From: Synergistaceae bacterium UBA5560
GTDB taxonomy: Bacteria > Synergistota > Synergistia > Synergistales > Aminiphilaceae
Length of the DNA: 6,702 bases
Assembly (NCBI GenBank): GCA_002425685.1
Contig: DIMS01000127.1
Span: forward strand, 255 to 6,956
Direction: 5' to 3'
The stretch's first letter is position 1. Each line of letters starts with the position of its first letter. Shown here piece after piece: positions 5,260-6,702 of the stretch. A model generated the notes under the pieces. It searched no databases. It worked only from the letters and a program-made list of their open reading frames with translations, and was not told the origin of the DNA. The translations under genes and the position numbers were made by a program.

Positions 5260-5287
5260 ATTGTAGCATCCGGAGAGGAGAGCGCAA
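5260..5287 (-). promoter_or_regulatory. Candidate extended -10 promoter, minus strand
   Basis: On the minus strand TGCTACAAT (5268-5260) is an extended -10 with TACAAT matching TATAAT at 5 of 6. A weak -35, TTGCGC (5287-5282), lies 16 bases upstream. Transcription would start near 5253 and run towards the hairpin at 5145-5163 and the CoA-transferase gene, giving a leader of about 415 bases. Confidence 0.4.
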
Positions 5288-5306
5288 TGCTGTGCCGGTA
5301 CGGACC

Positions 5307-5348
5307 GAAAGAGAGCCGTTTCGAAAAATCGTCCGCAACGACTCTTTC
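5307..5348. repeat. Inverted repeat upstream of the candidate promoter
   Basis: GAAAGAG (5307-5313) and CTCTTTC (5342-5348) are perfect inverted arms with a 28-base interval that contains the palindrome TTTCGAAA. The arms can be extended by two pairs if one C is bulged. The repeat lies about 20 bases upstream of the -35 of the candidate minus-strand promoter, so an operator role is possible but unproven. Confidence 0.3.
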
Positions 5349-5455
5349 CGGAACGGAGGAACCGCTGCCCCGCACCTGCCGCGCCACGTCCCCGCACCCT
5401 TACCGTGTCGTCTCGTACCGCACCGCGTTGTGATGTGCCCTTCCCGCGCCGTGTC

Positions 5456-5474
5456 GCGCCCGGCCCTCGGGCGC
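5456..5474 (-). terminator. Perfect 7-bp GC hairpin after the PD40 gene, without U-tract
   Basis: GCGCCCG (5456-5462) and CGGGCGC (5468-5474) form a perfect stem with a 5-base loop, beginning 2 bases after the TAG of the minus-strand gene. No T-run follows. It resembles the hairpin after the small ORF in position and composition. Confidence 0.4.
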
Positions 5475-5475
5475 C

Positions 5476-6633
5476 CTATCTGCCGCAGGAGGGGGTCAGG
5501 GCATCCTTCACCAGCCGTACCGGGGCACCGCCGTCCAGGGAAAAGCGGTAGAGAGAGACCAGAAGCCGCAGGGAGGCACCCTTCCCCTTCACATCCGGGG
5601 CGGAAAAACCCGCCGCGAGAAAGCCCGAGCCGTCCGGAAGCCATGCGGGGGAAAAAACACTCATGTCCTCGGGGGAAATGCGAGCCGGGAGCGCACCGCT
5701 CGCCGGTCGCCAGAGAAAGACCGCGCTCGCGGGCTCTCCCACTTTTTGGGCGAGGGGGCTCATTTCGGGAAGGTCCGCGTCAAAGAGCACCGCCGACCCA
5801 TCGGGGGCGACGGAGAAGCGCACGGCGCTCGAAAAACTCACCGCATCGCCGAAAAGTTCCGCCAGAGGGCGCTTTTCGAGGATCCGCCCCTGCAAGTCGA
5901 AGCGGTAGAGAAACTCCAGATCCTGGGCATAGACGCTCGCGCCGTCGTCGGCCCAGAAGGGGGAATAGACGTCCCGCACGGCGCCGGAGACGAGCCGCAG
6001 GTCGCCCCCTGCGGCGGAAACCACCGCCGTCACCCACCGGGCCTCGTCAGGGAGCCAGTGGTTGAAGAGCAGCCGCATGCCGTCGGGGGACCACCGGGGG
6101 CCGTAGCTGTTGTCGCCGGGAATGCCCGCCACGAGCCGGGCCGTCTTCTCGCCCAGGCGCAACAGGGCGATCCGCCGCCCCTCGTCGCGGTAGTCCGTAA
6201 AGGCCACGGCGTCCCCCCGGGGGGAGATCTCCGGGTCGTTGCCGTTGCAGAGCCGCCGCGGGGTGCCGCCTGCGGCGTCGGTGAGCCACACGCCTCCGTC
6301 CCGGGCAAAGACCACCGTCACCGCCGACGGGTCGCTCCAGGGAGACACCGCCGGAGCGGCCACTGCCGGAGCGGAAAAGCCCTTCGCCATTTCCGCCATC
6401 CCCGTCACGAAGAGCGCGACAAGCACCCCCAGGGCGATACGGCCGAAAAGCACCCCAGGGGCGACGACAGCGAGCGGGCTGCCGCGGTGCGGAACCGCAG
6501 TATGCACCGTCCGAAAAACCGCGAGAAAAGCCCCGGAGGCGTTCCCCCGCTCCGACTGTCGCACCTGCCCCGGCGCTTTCGTCGCGCCGAGGGGCACACC
6601 CGCCGCCCATCCCTCGTTCTGCCATTGATTCAT
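5476..6633 (-). CDS. Exported or membrane-anchored PD40 beta-propeller protein, TolB-like
   Basis: The product is 385 residues from the ATG at 6633. Residues 1-53 are polar, 54-80 are hydrophobic (LAVVAPGVLFGRIALGVLVALFVTG, roughly), and the segment ends in an Ala-rich stretch (88-96) that could be cleaved or remain as an anchor. Residues 105-385 contain repeated WD40-like/PD40 (PF07676) blade motifs: DPEISPRGDAVAF (133-145), YGPRWSPDGMRLLF (178-191), YSPFWADDGASVYA (223-236), RFSVAPDGSAVLFD (272-285) and FSPAWLPDGSGFLA (327-340). This is the TolB-type six-bladed propeller pattern, usually periplasmic and used for protein or ligand binding. The N-terminal TolB domain is not evident, so this is not tolB proper. 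The start is chosen because AGGAGGAGG (6642-6650) sits 8 bases upstream; an upstream TTG at 6696 lacks support. The 53-residue pre-membrane extension is unusual. A GC hairpin follows its stop. Confidence 0.82.
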   Translation of the reverse strand: MNQWQNEGWAAGVPLGATKAPGQVRQSERGNASGAFLAVFRTVHTAVPHRGSPLAVVAPGVLFGRIALGVLVALFVTGMAEMAKGFSAPAVAAPAVSPWSDPSAVTVVFARDGGVWLTDAAGGTPRRLCNGNDPEISPRGDAVAFTDYRDEGRRIALLRLGEKTARLVAGIPGDNSYGPRWSPDGMRLLFNHWLPDEARWVTAVVSAAGGDLRLVSGAVRDVYSPFWADDGASVYAQDLEFLYRFDLQGRILEKRPLAELFGDAVSFSSAVRFSVAPDGSAVLFDADLPEMSPLAQKVGEPASAVFLWRPASGALPARISPEDMSVFSPAWLPDGSGFLAAGFSAPDVKGKGASLRLLVSLYRFSLDGGAPVRLVKDALTPSCGR

Positions 6634-6641
6634 GTCGCACG

Positions 6642-6650
6642 CCTCCTCCT
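6642..6650 (-). promoter_or_regulatory. Ribosome-binding site of the PD40 gene
   Basis: AGGAGGAGG on the minus strand, 8 bases before the ATG at 6633, fixes the start. The 45 bases upstream contain GAAGAACACCCTGAA, a 13-of-15 match to the GAAGGAGACCCTGAA core of the CoA-transferase leader repeat, so this leader may belong to the same repeat family. No promoter is visible before the window edge. Confidence 0.7.
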
Positions 6651-6702
6651 GTGAGAGTTTCACTTTGGAATCCTTCCGCTTCAGGGTGTTCTTCAAAAAC
6701 GG

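Noticed and set aside
4913..5644. Several overlapping minus-strand frames of 130-243 codons between the two minus-strand genes
   Set aside because: All are Arg/Gly/Pro-rich without SD, run through the repeat array and the U-tailed hairpin, and their extensions overlap the PD40 gene in the wrong frame.
3504..6065. An 853-codon + strand open frame with an AGGAGG nine bases before its ATG
   Set aside because: Through 3639-4838 it is codon-aligned antisense to the CoA-transferase, a frame kept open because TTA, CTA and TCA are rare in GC-rich genes. The product has no recognisable domain and crosses repeats and a second gene.

Overview
The window is clearly GC-rich bacterial DNA with strong Shine-Dalgarno (SD) motifs (GGAGG/GAGGAG type) and compact genes on both strands. 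The lineage cannot be fixed from the sequence. The mix of genes (an exported protein with a calcium-loop tail, a family III CoA-transferase, an AAA-DUF4143 ATPase and a TolB/PD40-like exported protein) would fit an anaerobic GC-rich group such as Synergistota or Desulfovibrionales, but that is only a guess. No rRNA, tRNA, insertion sequence or CRISPR array is visible.

Layout. About 1-400: no convincing gene; short tandem repeats and a repetitive purine-rich leader. 401-1546 (+): an exported protein of unknown function with a repeat-encoded N-terminus, a signal-peptide-like segment and a C-terminal Asp/Gly calcium-loop motif. 1547-1814: a spacer with a direct repeat of the gene's 3' end, an 18-bp tandem array, and a good sigma70-type promoter whose -35 lies in the last array unit. 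1815-3047 (+): an ATPase of the AAA_14-DUF4143 family. 3149-3274 (+): a 41-residue, very basic small protein of unknown function, probably co-transcribed with the ATPase. 3275-3638: no gene, two hairpins. 3639-4838 (-): a complete family III (CaiB/BaiF, formyl-CoA-transferase-like) CoA-transferase. 4839-5475: a long leader/intergenic region with a 76-bp-period repeat, a minus-strand promoter candidate and a U-tailed hairpin that could end a small RNA or attenuate transcription towards the CoA-transferase. 5476-6633 (-): a membrane-anchored or exported PD40 beta-propeller protein.

The genes do not form an obvious pathway. The + strand ATPase and small protein look like one unit, and the two minus-strand genes form a second, convergent group separated by the 637-bp leader. 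The most unusual property is outside the genes. Several gene starts are preceded, on the coding strand, by a purine-rich, internally repeated leader whose units contain SD-like cores, and the arrays stop at the functional SD. Several stop codons are followed within a few bases by a perfect GC-rich hairpin without a U-tract. Both exported proteins carry long polar N-terminal extensions before their hydrophobic segment. These are direct sequence observations; any regulatory meaning is inference.
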